64,000 nt of DNA from Sipunculus nudus (GCA_026874595.1 CM049311.1:68491453-68555452), one strand, 5' to 3'. Shown: positions 1-13,544, counted from the first letter of the stretch. Numbers and translations: made by a program. Notes: generated by a model from the sequence alone, not told the origin.

Positions 1-2041
1 TAACCTTTGACCTTCGGAACAATTCTTTTTGATGACGGTACCAGGGTGCACATTTTCCTGACAAAGCTTTGCTTCTATGCAAGTCCATTAACATGATATA
101 CGTTGCTAAAAATTTGGACAGATTTTGATAAATTGTCTGAAGGGTTAGAGTAGCGCCACACTTTGATAGTTACATTCTTTACAATATTAATGACACTAAA
201 CAACAAATCAGAAGCTTTTAAGTGTAGTTGTTTGAGCATGTGACTCATGACTTTGACCTTTCTAAATAGAGTTAATAATTATATGTTGTACAAACAGACT
301 GTTTACTAGGACATATTGGTCTTATTGCTTTACTTTCATCATGTTTAATTAGGTATTATGCCCAATTCCTTTACTGCAGCATACCCTTTGGAATTGATCT
401 GTAAAATTATGGATATATTGTCAATTGGCACCCCACAGAATATAGTCATTTATACAATTAATGTTCACCATATACCAACAACCGGCCAGCGTGAAGAAAA
501 AATACAATTTATACAGAACTTAAGTGGGGATGCATTTCGAGTTATCCTGCTCCACTGTTCTGTCTCAAGACACATAAGTGTCCTTCGTGTACTTCCATTA
601 GGAAAATTCCATCCTACGTTACACGTGTACGTAACAATAGTCGCGTAATCTCTTTGTGACGTATCCAGGGTAGCATGAGCCAGCAGCGGTAAAACGGGAC
701 ACTTGTACATTGGAAGTAAGTGTAGGTGTGTGTATGTAGCGATCATATAAAATGAATGTAGTGTAAACGGGAATCTTTAATCAACTTATCGAGAAAAACA
801 TTTCTTATACAATTCATATTTGACCTCCATAATGAACATATATTTTGTTTGTGTTTACATAATTCAAACTGGGATCGGTATTTGCACACTAAATCCTTGC
901 AGACATTTCAATCGTAATTGGTAGCAAGGACTTCAGTAGGCTAATAAAAATTTAAAAGGATAATAATGGTATTCGTTTACACCAGCAGTCCAAGACCTTT
1001 TATTTATTCAGTATGTAACGATTCTAGTTCCTTTGCAGAAACAAGCGAGAATTCTCTCCTTTTAGAGTGACCGGGTTCAGTGCAAATTGTTATGAGGAAT
1101 ATGCGGAATGTTTAGGCATTTAATTAATTTTAAATTATTTTCAAACCCCAATATAAAGAGACGTTTCATTGAGTTGTTACACTAATGGTAAGATGTATGT
1201 AGCAGCTTTATAGTCCATGAGCCAGAACAGTTGATCAATTTTGTATTCAAAATAAAAAAACGCCATTTTTCTTAGGGGTATTAATATATTTTGCAAAATA
1301 AACATTTACTTCAAATGTTTTGAATGCCTAATATATCTGTATGCAAAATAACACTGATATGGAATATTTTCAGCGAAATTACAAGTTTTAAGGCTTTTGA
1401 AGTGATACTTCGTGGCTACTGACTAAAATCACCTAATATCGCCCATCAGCAATAACGTAATTGTAGTTTGAATAAATCATTACAGATGTCAAGATGTCAG
1501 CTTTTATCTCCTTCTATTATTAAAATATAGAAATATCTAGCAAAGTATACCCTCCAATTATACGAGAATCAGGATTTAATTTAAAAAATCCCAAGGCCTA
1601 TAGTCATAATGCGAACCTATGCAATGGTATATGCATCAGGCATAATGCTTTCATGATAACATGCTTGGCCACTATAGGGAAGAGATTGATTCATTTTCAG
1701 TATATTTATATTTATTATAATATAATTTTCAGTTAGTTTGATGTATTAATAGTATTAAATCACTTGACGAATGTTTCAAATATCAGGCTAAATGTATTTT
1801 TGTGCCTGTTATACTCTATGGCAGCTTTGTTTTTCCCGTTCTTTAACATAATGGATATTTAGATTTAGAAACGATTTTTTTTTTAAGTAAAAATTAACTA
1901 ATATAGCAAATGTTTAGTTTATCGTTACACTATTGTTCAACCCATGTCCTGGTTAACATTTAAGCTTTAATATAATAATGTTATTGGATATAAGAAAAAG
2001 CAATAGGTAATTTTGAAATACAAGAATATTGCTACTTTATG

Positions 2042-2046
<5 letters not shown>
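1..2046. other. AT-rich stretch, nothing recognised
   Basis: No gene, RNA gene or clear repeat was found. Two overlapping open frames of about 95 codons lie on opposite strands near 358-746, but neither shows a familiar motif or low-complexity cause, so they look like chance frames. A homopurine/homopyrimidine tract closes the stretch at its right edge. Confidence 0.6.

Positions 2047-2080
<34 letters not shown>
2047..2080. repeat. (TC)n microsatellite
   Basis: An uninterrupted TC dinucleotide run of about 17 units. It makes a serine-leucine repeat in a chance open frame at 2013-2231, which should not be read as a protein. Confidence 0.95.
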
Positions 2081-2082
<2 letters not shown>

Positions 2083-2477
2083 ATTTTTATATTATATTTA
2101 TATTTATTTTATTTTACTACTTGTTTATACTCCCCCCTTTGCATCTCTTTGAAACGACCCCTCCTGTTGCAATAAATAGAAACTCCCCTCATAATCCAGT
2201 AAAACAGGGTATCATTTTGGAACACATTTAGACAAATTATTTTGCTACCATTCATTCCTCTAAGATACCCAAGCTGATATAAAAAAAGTAAAAAAGAATC
2301 CCAGTATGGAAAATATAGATTTTTTCATTTACCATAATGCCATAAAAAAGCCACATTTAAATTTTCATGGACACACTTTTATAATAAAGAATGCTTCATA
2401 CCTATTGAACAATGTGCATTATAATTAAAAAGCATAGTTCATTCACTGTAAAAGGCAAGGGATGTGAACACATTACC

Positions 2478-2837
2478 GCCAAACATTTAGATATATCAAA
2501 AGATTGCGAATTTTAAACCCAGTTTCTTTTATATTATATTAATTTACTATTAGGTCTTTTCCCTATTTATAACAGGACAACGGTGAACCTCTTTATGGAT
2601 CAATGAACAGAAACAATTGGAATATACATTTCATTATTATATATTACAGGAAAATGTAACGTTCAAAAATATATTTGAATGTTAATTTTTAGATTTATCT
2701 TAAAGCCAAACATTTGAATATATTAAATGTTTCGATTTTTAAAACCCATTTTTTATATTATATTCATTGACAATTAGGTCTTTCCGCCATTCATAACAGT
2801 ACAATGGTGAACCTCTTTATGAATAAATTAACAAAAA
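2478..2837. repeat. Diverged direct repeat, ~135 bp, period 227 bp
   Basis: Copy 1 spans about 2478-2613 and copy 2 about 2705-2837. Both begin GCCAAACATTT and run through matching segments such as ATTAGGTCTTT and GGTGAACCTCTTTATG in the same order. They are separated by about 90 bp of unrelated AT-rich DNA. The copies differ at many sites, so the duplication is old or the two are members of a dispersed family. Confidence 0.7.
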
Positions 2838-3343
2838 CTTCTTATGAAAAATTATATCATTTGGCCTGCAGTTTCATCGTTTTGATGCAGAAGCTGAAAA
2901 GGGATAAAATTAAAAGGTGGTTGTCCGTAAAAACAGTTCAATGAAGTCGGTGCCACAAAAATCTCACTCTTTCAACATTTGACATGTCACTAATTTTGTA
3001 TAAAATTTTGGGATAGTTGCTCTTGCTGTTTACTTAAATGATTTCGGCTGAATTATTTGACCATTTTAAATAAAAGGACATTTAAATAATTTAGTAAACA
3101 AAGCTAGTACATTTGTTGTAGTAACAGACTGAGCTCTCTTGGTATAAAAGCAGAGGTCTACTGGCAACATAAAAATTATTAGTGTCCATGTCTAACTTAT
3201 GTGTAAGATAAATGCACGAAAAAAAATCTGTATTCTGGTTTTACTTTCAATAGACTCAACATTTCGATAAACATTTTATGAATATGTGAGCGTGAAAAAA
3301 TCATTTTACCAGAGTCTTTCAGTCTGTGTAAACATTTTTAACA
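2838..3343. other. Unannotated AT-rich DNA
   Basis: No open frame, RNA or repeat that I can support. Runs of A and T are the only visible structure. Confidence 0.6.
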
Positions 3344-3541
3344 ACAGGCCAAGATTTTGTCTGCATCCATAAACAGCTTGGCAGACTGCCAACTAATTCA
3401 GAATTGACGACAGGCCAAGATAATGTCTGTATCTATGAACAGCTTGCCTGATTGCCAACTGATTCAGAGTTGGCGACATGCCAAGATTTTGTCTCTATCT
3501 ATTTTTATTTTTAGCAGCACGCCAACTGTTTCAGATTAGGC
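3344..3541. repeat. Three-copy tandem repeat, 66-bp unit
   Basis: Copies start at 3344, 3410 and 3476, each opening ACAGGCCAAGAT or ACATGCCAAGAT, then TGTCT, and a GCCAACT block near the end. The spacing is exactly 66 bp. The third copy is the most diverged, with a T-rich middle. Although 66 is a multiple of three, no open frame runs through it. Confidence 0.8.
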
Positions 3542-5210
3542 AACAGCTTCAAAGTACAGTCAGTGCAGCCCGGTAAAGGTCGGTAGCTACACCTGGCACT
3601 TAGCAACAGTTGACATTGGGGCCAACTGCCTTCCTCAGTTGAGCTTTGTGAGCGTTATTGACCAAACTCAAGAACATTTCATGTATCAACCTGAAATGTT
3701 GGCAAGTCAATGAATCGTTTATGGCTGTCATCAACTTAAATGATTTTTGCACAGTGTATGTTTCTGTTTAAAACAGTTGGGATTTTATATATCAGCCTGA
3801 AATTAGGCATATCTGTACATTTTGGACAGCTCCGTCTATACAATACCTGTGGCGCCTTCTACAATTGTTTCATGTATCTATGCATATAGCTTAAGAGTTG
3901 TTTGAATTGGAATTTTGTATGTCCATACATGTTGAATGGCTTTCTTATACACAAAACTGGTGGTGCCAGTTTTGTGTTGTATATACGCTTTTTTACCAGG
4001 AGTGACCCTGTATAATTGCTCCTTGCCCTTGGGTTCAAAATGTTTGGTACCTGTTATGTACATGTACGTGTCACACATGTACTTGAAAAGAAATCAAACA
4101 CTTTTCGTATAATGATCAAGCATGTTACCATGGAAGCATTATTCTAACTGATGTATATCCCATTGCACAGGTTCGCATTAGGCCTCTAGTCCCTGTTTTT
4201 CTTTTATGAAATCCTTTTATGAAAAATGACATATTTTAAAGATGGCCGTCAAAAAGACATTTAGCTGTGCATTCTGCATGTCCATCACATTTTTTCATAC
4301 AGTTCAAATGCTGTAGTAACTGAAAAACATAAGAGCATTTCGTCCCCCTATTTGGTAGTCAACCCCATTTTTTTGGGTCTGGCTCATGGACTATTAGGAC
4401 TACTTGAGTAACCTGGTTACTTGTAGGGCGTTTTATCAGCCTGGCTACCCGCGGTGTATCATACGTGTGAAAGGGATATTTTTTGGGGAATGAGGCATTG
4501 TAGAAGGGGTACAATTGACAGATCAGCCACGTGTTAATTCATAATGAAAAACTGGAACACAGCAGTTTCAAAAACACAAAGCAGGTTAAAGCATCGATTA
4601 CCCCTCTTTGTAGAACGTTTGCCTACCTCTTTCTGGAGCTCTTTATAACAATTTTAGGATTTTAAGATCAGACGATGAGCAACCGAAAATTCTTTCGGCT
4701 TGCCTACTTTGTTATTGTTATAGAACATGCAGGTGACCGCTTTTACCGCTAAGCAAGTCTCTCTGTGCGAATGTTTGCTCGCATGTTAGACCCTCCGTTT
4801 ATTTATATATATACATACATATATATATATAACTGAGAGGAGGAATGCTGGGTCACTTTTTAATAAAAAAAAAAATTAAAGAAATTATAGAATTTCAGTG
4901 GGTTACTGTCTGAATAAGATATGTACTTTTTTTAACATATCTTCTATATGGCGCTGAACTCGTGGGAAGAAATTTATACACCAGTATGCTGACCTTGAAG
5001 ACCTAGTCGGTGACGATGTTCACATGTGAACCGGAATAGGACGTGGGGCCACTCAGGTTTTCGATGATATTTGACTCGTTATTATAATTGGACGTTTAAA
5101 GAATAGGTTGATGCGAGGTAGACATGAAAGATCAATTAAATGTACGTTTTAAGGCAAGGAAGAAAGAAACAATAATATGCATACCTCATTTGTAGCAGAA
5201 GCGAACCAAA
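3542..5210. other. Unannotated; short TA-rich microsatellite at 4803-4831
   Basis: No gene is recognised. A chance 66-codon frame lies on the minus strand at 3878-4078. A TA/TACATA simple repeat sits at about 4803-4831. The rest is unique-looking AT-rich DNA. Confidence 0.55.
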
Positions 5211-5237
5211 GGGGGGGGGGGGGGACGGGGGGGGGGG
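5211..5237. repeat. Poly-G tract interrupted by AC
   Basis: Fourteen G, then AC, then eleven G. On the minus strand this makes a proline run inside an otherwise unrecognised 125-codon frame (5149-5526). Such G runs recur in this window inside dispersed repeats (about 34,027, 48,667, 48,983, 49,992 and 61,622), so this tract may also mark an old repeat. Run lengths here are prone to assembly error. Confidence 0.85.
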
Positions 5238-6380
5238 TGTTCCGTACCCCATTATCAGCCACAACCTTTTTTAAATTGCAATGGAGCCCTGGAAAACCCC
5301 GAACACACCCACCCCCTTTCCGGAAATGGGGAGCTTGTATAAGTTTTGTCGTTAATCCTTTTGGTTTGAAACCCTTCTTTTCATAAAGCAAGAGTAATGA
5401 GTTTTTCACATTGACTGACCACGCACGTTGGTCAGAGCCTTTGTTAAACGTAGGCCAAACATGCTTAAATCCGTCACTGAAAGCTAGGTTGATCACTTGC
5501 ACGATAGCCCAAATGGAGGTGACCACAAAGACAATCCGGTCTTTTCCGAAGACAGTTCGGCTGTTTTAGGTGGTAATCTCCACGCAAGTCAGAAAAGGAA
5601 CAAAAATTACACAAAAAGATGTGTACGTAAAAAATGATGTATTCTCATATCGGCGAAGTCACTAATGGAACAAAAACCTTTAAAATGAGACATGGCACTG
5701 TGTCATACGCAACGCTGTTCAGGGAACAATGCGAACAAAGGGGGACCGAATTCTTTTATAAGTATTAGGTATATATAGTGCATAAATAAATAACTATCGT
5801 ATTTAGTTATATATCATTATTTTCCAGATGGATTTTCTAAACAGTACCTTATAATTACCCTTAACAACAGAATCCCTGATGCCCGTTTATAGAACTTCGC
5901 TCATCACCAGTCAGACATCGGATTCACAATCCAGACGCATATTTGGTTCGACGCACACATGCCTTTTTGGATGGAAGACTGACACCGGCCATCGAAATAT
6001 ATAGACTCAGAACTGGACTCTATGCCAACTACGTTAAATATCACCAGCTGTATTTCCAATTAATTTTTCGCCATACTGAAACATGTATTTTGTAAAATAA
6101 AGACAAGTATCAAATCTTGAATACAAAATTATCATACTAGAAAGAAAGTACACTGAAATGGCAAGAGACAAGCACGCATATACCTACGAACACACAAACA
6201 ATTTATCTGAAAGTTTCTCCATACGCTCCCGAGGCAGCGGGAATCTTACGCTTCTAAAGAAGCAACTGATTTTCACGCTGCCAGCTTTGACCGTTTATGA
6301 TATATTTAGAATCCAGATGGCGGTTCGTTGTCCGCTGAACAAAACGTGCGTATGATGTGACAAGCAGCCAACCAGATGCT
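5238..6380. other. Unannotated; unrecognised minus-strand open frame
   Basis: A minus-strand frame across 5149-5526 (125 codons) includes a non-repetitive part, roughly residues 1-70, with ordinary composition. I recognise no domain in it, and its C-terminal part is only the translated poly-C tract. The remaining sequence shows no feature I can support. Confidence 0.4.
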
Positions 6381-6720
6381 AAGAAACAAACACGCGACAG
6401 GCATCCTGGCTCCGCCCATAGCTGCGCTTCAAGCGCCGTTTGAAGACAAGTTTATTTTCGAATTTTAATTGCTCCCTCTGCATTCTCGCATCATCGACCG
6501 ATTCGATTCTGATAGTAAGACTGTGTTAGCGTAGCCATGTGTCTGGTGTCTGCAGAACTGAAACCAGCCAGCGAGGTTTGCACGCAGCCTTTGTTGTTAC
6601 GTTTCGTTTGAATTACAGCTCACCGACCGGGCATCCTATGTGTCCAAGGCCCTAAGTAAACCACGTCTGCAGCAATTCTCTCTGGGCCTGTGGCCTGTTC
6701 ATAAGGTTACCGGGGCGATG
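6381..6720. promoter_or_regulatory. GC/CpG-richer non-repetitive island
   Basis: Compared with its AT-rich surroundings, this segment has visibly more CpG and fewer homopolymers, and no tandem or inverted structure. No long open frame crosses it. It could be a host regulatory element or a non-coding exon; nothing in the sequence decides between these. The call rests on composition alone. Confidence 0.25.
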
Positions 6721-9179
6721 AGCTGTCACTCAAAACGAAATGAACATGATTGGCTCCGTATATTCTTCGCTTGCCCGTGTCCTTCAGCACGAGGTCTCAT
6801 CTGATTGGACAAAAATACAGTGCTCCCCTCTGGTGTAGCATTTCAGGATACGAGGTCATAACAAACAGCGCTTACCATATAGGAAGTAGACCTATAGTTA
6901 AAGCGCTGTATAAAGAGCGTAGTATCTCCAAAATGCAACACAGTTAACAGTTTTAAAATGATCGGCACACCCCACACTTTTGATGTGCATTCTTTATGCC
7001 ATTTGTTTGTTAAACAACTAAAGACTCTGCAGGCAAAAAAAAAAAAAAAAAACTGCGTTCAACTATTCTAAGAGTATGTGGAGAATTGAATTTACAAGAA
7101 ATAATGTTGAGAACAGCTCGACGTTTTCAGAAACTCAGAAACCCCCCAAAAACAAAGACATATTCGTAGATATTGGAGAACTGCCTTTGTTTCGTGTATG
7201 CATAGCTGATTTACGATTTTGATTTATTGGAATATTTTAAGTGGAATTTTACAATGTTTCGACAGATATGTTTCTTGAACACTATGTTTTATATTCCAAA
7301 GGGGAGCGGGAGGGGGGGGGGAGATTATCATGCACACTTATTACAACTGAAATAATTACTTTTACTTTTAGTCCTCGCTGTTTCCGCACATTTCATGAAC
7401 AGAAATCTGGATTATGACATAAAATCCATCAGAATGTTTCTTTTTACCAGAAAACAGTATTAATGAATACATATCTGTGACTTATCTTCGGCAGAAATGA
7501 AAATTAATTGTTAGCCTTCTTTGAACAGGCTCTATATGGTCAGATAAAACAATGGAGGAACATGAAAAATAACTTTTATTTATTTCATCTATATAATTGA
7601 TCATAATTGTTTTATATGACACCCTGAACTTTCTAAGATAAGCATTCTTTATGAAATTTCCATTAAGAACCATAGGCCTATGTCTAGGGTTCCACAAAGA
7701 AGCTTTTAAAGTTTCCCAAACATTTGGCTGTGCAGAACCTTTCAGGTTTCCTCTCGGAACCTTAAATAGGTTTTGAATGAAATATGAAGATTCCATAAAG
7801 GAACCCTCGGGAGGTTAAAGAAATAACCATGTATTTAAGGTACCAGTTAAGACCTATAAAGGTTGCCCATTCATTCCACCCTTTGGCGAAACTGGATCCT
7901 TTTTTTCATTAGAGTGAAAGGCTTACTTGTTGCAAATGTAGGAAATAAATGACCGTGATGAAAACATGCTTTGCATATATTTTCACATTAAAATTTTAAA
8001 TAGCAGATATTTATTGTTTCGAATTAGAGACTACATTTTATTTAGGTATGTAAAACCGGGGCGTTTATAAGGGTTGGTGCAAGGGCCCCTGTGGTATATC
8101 TTTGGTTACGGCCCTGACTGACAGACCGTTTTGTGATCTTATTGTAGCTATATACTATTTTTAGAATATTCAGGTCGATAACTGGAAAACATAGACAGAA
8201 GGAAGGTATACTACAAGATCCAATTGTTAGGCAACCGGAATCTAAAGAAGACTGAAACACATGCGTTCGAAGAAGCCGACCTGTACAAACCTTATGCATT
8301 GCAGGATGACCAATTCTGTCTGAACGAGTGTCTCCTGACAGAATGCAGTCAAAAGTGATAACAAAATGTGAAGGAGTCGTCAGTACTGTTCTGCCATCTA
8401 GTGAGCAAGTATGTAACTAGAGCTGATATCTGGACGAACCATTTGACACAGGTTCTTTGATGATTACGGTGAAATGATCCATAGGGTTCGGACTTGAGCA
8501 TACCTTGGGGTTTACATGTTTTAGCGGGCTGTTTATGTATCCATCATTTGAGAATTTACTAAATGTAACATTTACCTGTAAAAATGAGGCGCCCAACATA
8601 CCCGCATTGTCAAAAATATTTTCTCAGTAGCCCCTTTTAATATAATTTATCTGCTGTTATTTGAATAACAATAATATGACTCGAATCTCGTTACCTGTAT
8701 TGATATGCTGGTTTCCTATTCAGTTCCCTACAGCTTTCGGTATTGTATATTCTGTGCCATTTATCAAGAAAAGGTTGGCTGGCACATTCTAGAAAATATA
8801 CCTGGTCCTAATTTCAAGAAACTAACTGTCATTGTTGTTTCACATTTGGAATATCTTGCATTTGAGTCCCTTTTGTTAGATCTGCGAAAGTCTAGATGAT
8901 AGATTGTTTAAACTATGAATAGAATTAGAGTAGGACAGCAAAGGGACTTTGTAGGAAGAAAAACATTTGTCACATGTATGGCATGCCAGAACATATTTTT
9001 ATAATGACGTAACTAGGGTTTCCTTAGGTAATAACTTGATAAGGCTATCCTGAAAACGGGTCAATCATCGTCTGATGTGAAAAGAATAAAGGAATTTGTC
9101 ACTATTACGAAGAATTCTAGGTATTTATATAACAGTAGGGTTAAGCTAGTGGCAATTAAGTGCAATTTTTCCCCTTTCC
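6721..9179. other. Unannotated; A18 run at 7035-7052
   Basis: Contains an uninterrupted A18 run and a G-rich patch at about 7302-7322. The small chance frames (for example minus 7482-7796 and 8042-8299) have no recognisable motif. The segment 8049-8118 has the look of a decayed transposon end (GGGGCG and GGCCCTGACTG), but I found no partner terminus. Confidence 0.5.
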
Positions 9180-9272
9180 ATCCCCCTTTCGCACCTTGGG
9201 ACCTTTTGTAATGGTTTGTCAATAGTCCTACTGCGTTTGGCCCCTACCTTTCCTAATCCTGGATCGGCCCTT
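9180..9272 (-). mobile_element. Fragment of the hAT-like MITE family
   Basis: The right edge reads CCTAATCCTGGATCGGCCCTTG, which resembles the right edge of the full copy at 50,858-51,067 (CCTAAATCCTGGATCCGCTC). The opposite terminus is not visible, so this is at best a truncated, diverged copy. The similarity is short and could be coincidental. Confidence 0.3.
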
Positions 9273-9794
9273 GTGTTTAAATGAATTCTATTATATTATA
9301 CACGGTGCTACAAGGTGGCAGCCTATGTCGATAACAGGATAAACGAACGTTATGCTTTAAACTCTCTCCCTGAAAACCTGAAGCAAACACTTCTTGTTGC
9401 TACAGCGCGAACCCTGCTCAGTACATTAACAAGGACTTTAGTTTATTTGTTTCCCATTAACCTCCCATAAGCTCGTTTTTTGGTTAAAAATGTCCCCTGA
9501 GCTTCGTTTAAATCACCCAAGTTACCGTCGTCTGTCCGGGTGTACGAGTGTACCATAAGGTCCCCATAGGTGCATTCCTGAACTAAGAACAGACCAAGGT
9601 ACTCACCAGCACTAAAAACTGTCCGTGTTTCAAGTTAAGACTATGCCTTGCAGCTGGACTCGTCTATATATGGGTATTTGTATATATAGAGAAAACCATG
9701 TGGTAGTTGCAAGACATTATTTGCATTTAAACGTGGCGAATCTACGTTCGGCCATTGTTCCGGCGGCACTCTTTTTTTTAGGATTTTTTTTAGG
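9273..9794. other. Unannotated DNA
   Basis: No feature I can support. A T-rich stretch precedes the SINE tail. Confidence 0.5.
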
Positions 9795-10128
9795 TGGAAG
9801 TAACCGCCTCCATTTTTTAATGCTTTGTTTAACTAAGTATATGTACATCTACAGAGGTCCATTCCAGTTTCGGACTACGTGACAGGGGCTTATTTACTTT
9901 CGTTAACCAAGTTCGGCATACCACTTCTGCGGGCCTAGGGTGTGTGTCATTCCCATGCATGACTGGGTCATAACACCGAGGAACCCCCGAAAGGCGCACT
10001 CGTTTTTGAGTGAAACCCTGGGTTTGGGGCCGACCGTGAAAAATCTCATCGCCTCGGCTGTGATTCGAAATCACGATCTCCCGGCTTTGAGTCTTGCGCT
10101 CTTCCCCTGAGCCGGCGGCACTCTAATT
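9795..10128 (-). mobile_element. tRNA-derived SINE, copy 1
   Basis: On the minus strand the head carries a polymerase III box A-like segment (GGCTCAGGGGAAGAGCGC, about 10,116-10,096) and a box B (TGATTTCGAATCA, 10,073-10,061) at tRNA-like spacing. Downstream is a core containing a segment like GGGTCATAACACCGAGG (plus-strand sense), then a tail ending in GGAGGCGG near 9,797. The same head, core and tail recur in the same order and orientation at 46,980-47,345, which defines a dispersed family rather than a functional tRNA gene. The frame at 9829-10,074 is a translation of this element. Confidence 0.75.
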
Positions 10129-12989
10129 TCAGTCCCATGGGACAAAACCTTGTAGCAATCTATATAGATAACATACTCGCATCGGGATCTGAATATTAAT
10201 TGTATCCGCCAGGAATTAATGCGTCCACCCCCTTTCGTGTAGTTGGGCTTGTGTTTGTTCAAAATATAATCACGCAATCATGAACGAAATCTCTTCTTGA
10301 AAACTTGAGGTAATGTCGGGAATGGCCGAATGTGTAATCAATTAGATTCTGGCGTGGATAATAAACCGTATTCAGGGACATCCTCACGGTACATTCACTT
10401 TTGCACAAATGAACCTGGAAATAAAGACCGAATAAGTGAATGCTAGCGCGGGTTGTGGAACTTTCCACAATAATGACCCCAAAATGGTAAAGGCTTATAC
10501 TTTCCTGTCATCAATCATAAGGAGCGTGGTTTATGTATAATTTGATGGATTCCATGATCTTATAATTTCCAGTTTATACATCAGGGGATTCAAGATTTAT
10601 TGCAATGCCATTACAACCTAATATGTTTCTTTAAAAGAACCTGTTCACATGTAAGGTATGCATTTATTGGTGTGGTCAAACTATCAAGGTCCAAGGTCCG
10701 AAATAAGTAACATTTATAACGTATGTTACGCTGACTGCAATACCTTTATAACCGTTAAATCAGTATACATTTTTATCGCTTGTATGCTCAATTTTTCTAC
10801 TCAACACTTTTATAATGATAAAATCAGTTGACACATTAGTAGAAAGGGATGGTGATAAAATAGCCCTCGAAAAGCAGACGACAGTTAAAAGAGTCCTAGG
10901 TTGTGTGCAGTTGATGTGCACGTCATCTCTAGTTCCATCTTTCACAAATATGTATACACGACTTGTTTGGGCCGAGTGCTCAGCCAGCATGGGGATAGTC
11001 ATATTGGGTTATATACAGTGACCACCATTAGTGTGATGAATCGGGCTAAGCTTCAATCGCTCATAGTCAGTCTGGTTGTTAAGCTGTAATGTCAATCAAA
11101 TGTATAGCAAAGTCGGTAGGGCCCAGTGTATCTTTAGTTGATGGTATAATAAGTCATAAACAGGCAAACACGATGCAAACGATTATAAAGTGATTAGAAT
11201 TACAAAATGAATCATAAAGACCGGGTCCACTGAAAACATCCTCGCCAAGATATTTTATGTGTCTGAAGGCCTTGTCTCTTGCACACTTCATTAGGCACAT
11301 ATGCCAGTTAAACGCATGACTGCAATGTGTATACTCCAAATTTATAAACGTTGGATATAAAATTAAAAAAAAAACTTATAAACTGACTGTGCTTAACTTT
11401 CATGCAGAGACCTTATAACTTATTGGGAAACACACAGCAGTTATAGGTCACATAACACTTTAAAATACCTTGTTGGAATCGCCTCAAATTGACACAACAT
11501 GTTCACTTAATTCTATAGCAGGTGGAGGAAGTGCTAGTGTCAATTTCATAGTTGACAATTGTTTATTGACATTTCGGAATTGTTTTTCATAACTAGGGGC
11601 TGAATAAATAAATTTTGGCAGATCATTGCTCATCACTGAGGATCCACTTTTTCATAGGAGAGAAAATCTAAACAATACAGGTCTACAAAAATCCTTTATC
11701 AGCTTAATGAAACTGAGATTAATGTAAATAGAAGAATCGTAAGTTAGATGATTCTCGCCGAACGTGCAATCAGGAGACTTTAAGTTTATTAAATATCGCC
11801 TAACATTATGTGTCAACTTTGAAGACTGTCTTTAGATTATATATGTTTTAGTTTGTGCTGCAATATTAAACATAAGGCCAGCAAAGGTATATGTAATTCC
11901 GAGAATGATTTATGTACCATTGATTAATGTTTGCTTCTACTTTTCTTGTTATCTATCATCACACATATATATATTCCCTGCAAATTACATTCTTTTATAA
12001 TTTTAGAAAGATACGCGCGTCTGATTCCTTAATATTCAGTGCAAAAGTGACCCCATATCCCCCTACTGAGGAGGTGTATTATACACACTGTTAGTCTACA
12101 AAGCAGAGAAGCTTATTAAGTCCATCTGATGGATTTCAAATGCAGGTATTGGTAATCTGGTTGATTACTAGTTGGCACACCTACTGTGTATTAAGACAAA
12201 CATTGATGGGTGGTCCTGTGCCCATTGTAATGGAATATCTGTATGGAGCAAATTATTTGTTTGGGCAAACAATTACACTCCTTTAATTTATTTCCTTTAA
12301 TTGGTCAGGGTAGGGTACTTTGCTATAAATTAATACAAGGAAGACAAGTATAAGATAACCCTTCTCCATAATCTAAACTTGAATAACCAGCCATTTGGAA
12401 GCGTACAACGGTATATATATTAAAGATGAGATTAAAAAAAAGCACAGTAGGCAAGCAACCAGCACAGCATGTGTCAATCATCAATGGCTATTATAGGGCA
12501 GTCACAATCATAACACTGATGGCGGCCCGACTGAAGGTGGCTGAAGGCATTATAGTAAACATGGCTGCCGGTAAAGGTGTCTATACATAACCTCTTCTTC
12601 ATAGCTGCGACTCTTCATGTTGTCCCTTCCTGTCAACAACCACGCCCCTTTTCTAAAAGGTCATGTTGAGAATTCGACCAGAAAATTTCAATTGAAAGCA
12701 TATATATATTCGCAGCAGTCCTACACTTCTTATCCTGGCTGTAGCCGTGTCGAGGTACGCCACAACCAATCACTGGGTGATTTGGAAATCTCCTGGATTC
12801 TTCTTGTCTCGTCAAACAGCACAAATCTTTCCCTTGTCGGAGGATTTTTTTACAAGTTTTCAATTTCTGGTTCGTTAACTAGTTCTGTAAAAAGCAGACT
12901 CACTATCAGACAAAAACACTAACCAATTAAGCCATCCCAAAATCAATAGTTTCAAAGCTTAAAACAGCGCTATGCGGGTTTGTCGTGAG
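10129..12989. other. Unannotated AT-rich DNA
   Basis: Several overlapping short frames occur (10,760-11,089 on both strands, 12,617-12,922), but none has recognisable domains or splice context that I trust. No tandem repeat stands out. A slightly GC-richer patch at 12,500-12,820 is unremarkable. Confidence 0.5.
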
Positions 12990-13367
12990 GTAGAGACTGT
13001 AATTAGACTGTATAGAACGACATTGTATAGAAAGAAAAGGGAACGTAATGAGCAGAAAAGTTTGACTAAATCGTTTTGTTATTGTCTGCCAATTTTCGGT
13101 ACCATATATGTGATGTAACCAAGAGTGATATGAATTTTTTTCACTAAATGTCGAGGTGCTTTGTCTCACAATTCTGGTAATCAACTGTAGAGACTGTAAT
13201 ATGACTGCATAGAACGATATTGTAAAGAAAAAATTGAACATAATGAGTAGAAAACATTGACTAAATCGTTTTGTTATTGTCTGCTAAATATCGGTCCCAT
13301 GTAAGTGATGGTATTACTTTTTTCACTAAATGCCGAGGTCCTTTGTCTCACAATTCTGGTAATCAAC
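12990..13367. repeat. Tandem duplication, ~197-bp unit
   Basis: Copy 1 begins GTAGAGACTGTAAT at 12,990 and copy 2 begins with the same bases at 13,187. Both carry TGACTAAATCGTTTTGTTAT, then TTTTTTCACTAAATG, and end TCTGGTAATCAAC. The two copies abut. Copy 2 is slightly shorter because of small deletions in its middle. Confidence 0.9.
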
Positions 13368-13425
13368 CATTGCGGTTAAACAAAATGGTAAACAATGAAC
13401 AAATTCCTAACATATTTGCTGTTTT

Positions 13426-13471
13426 ACACACACACACACACACGCACTTATGTTTTTTTTCTCAATATTCA

Positions 13472-13544
<73 letters not shown>

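Noticed and set aside
5149-5526. 125-codon minus-strand frame with a proline run
   Set aside because: The proline run is the poly-C complement of the G tract, and the remaining 70 residues match no family that I know; no splice context.
8049-8118. Transposon terminus of GGGCCGTAAC type
   Set aside because: One end-like motif without an inverted partner or target duplication.
10061-10116. Functional tRNA gene (also near 47,275-47,322)
   Set aside because: Boxes A and B are present but the acceptor stem is not convincing, and both copies share long non-tRNA core and tail sequence, which marks a SINE.
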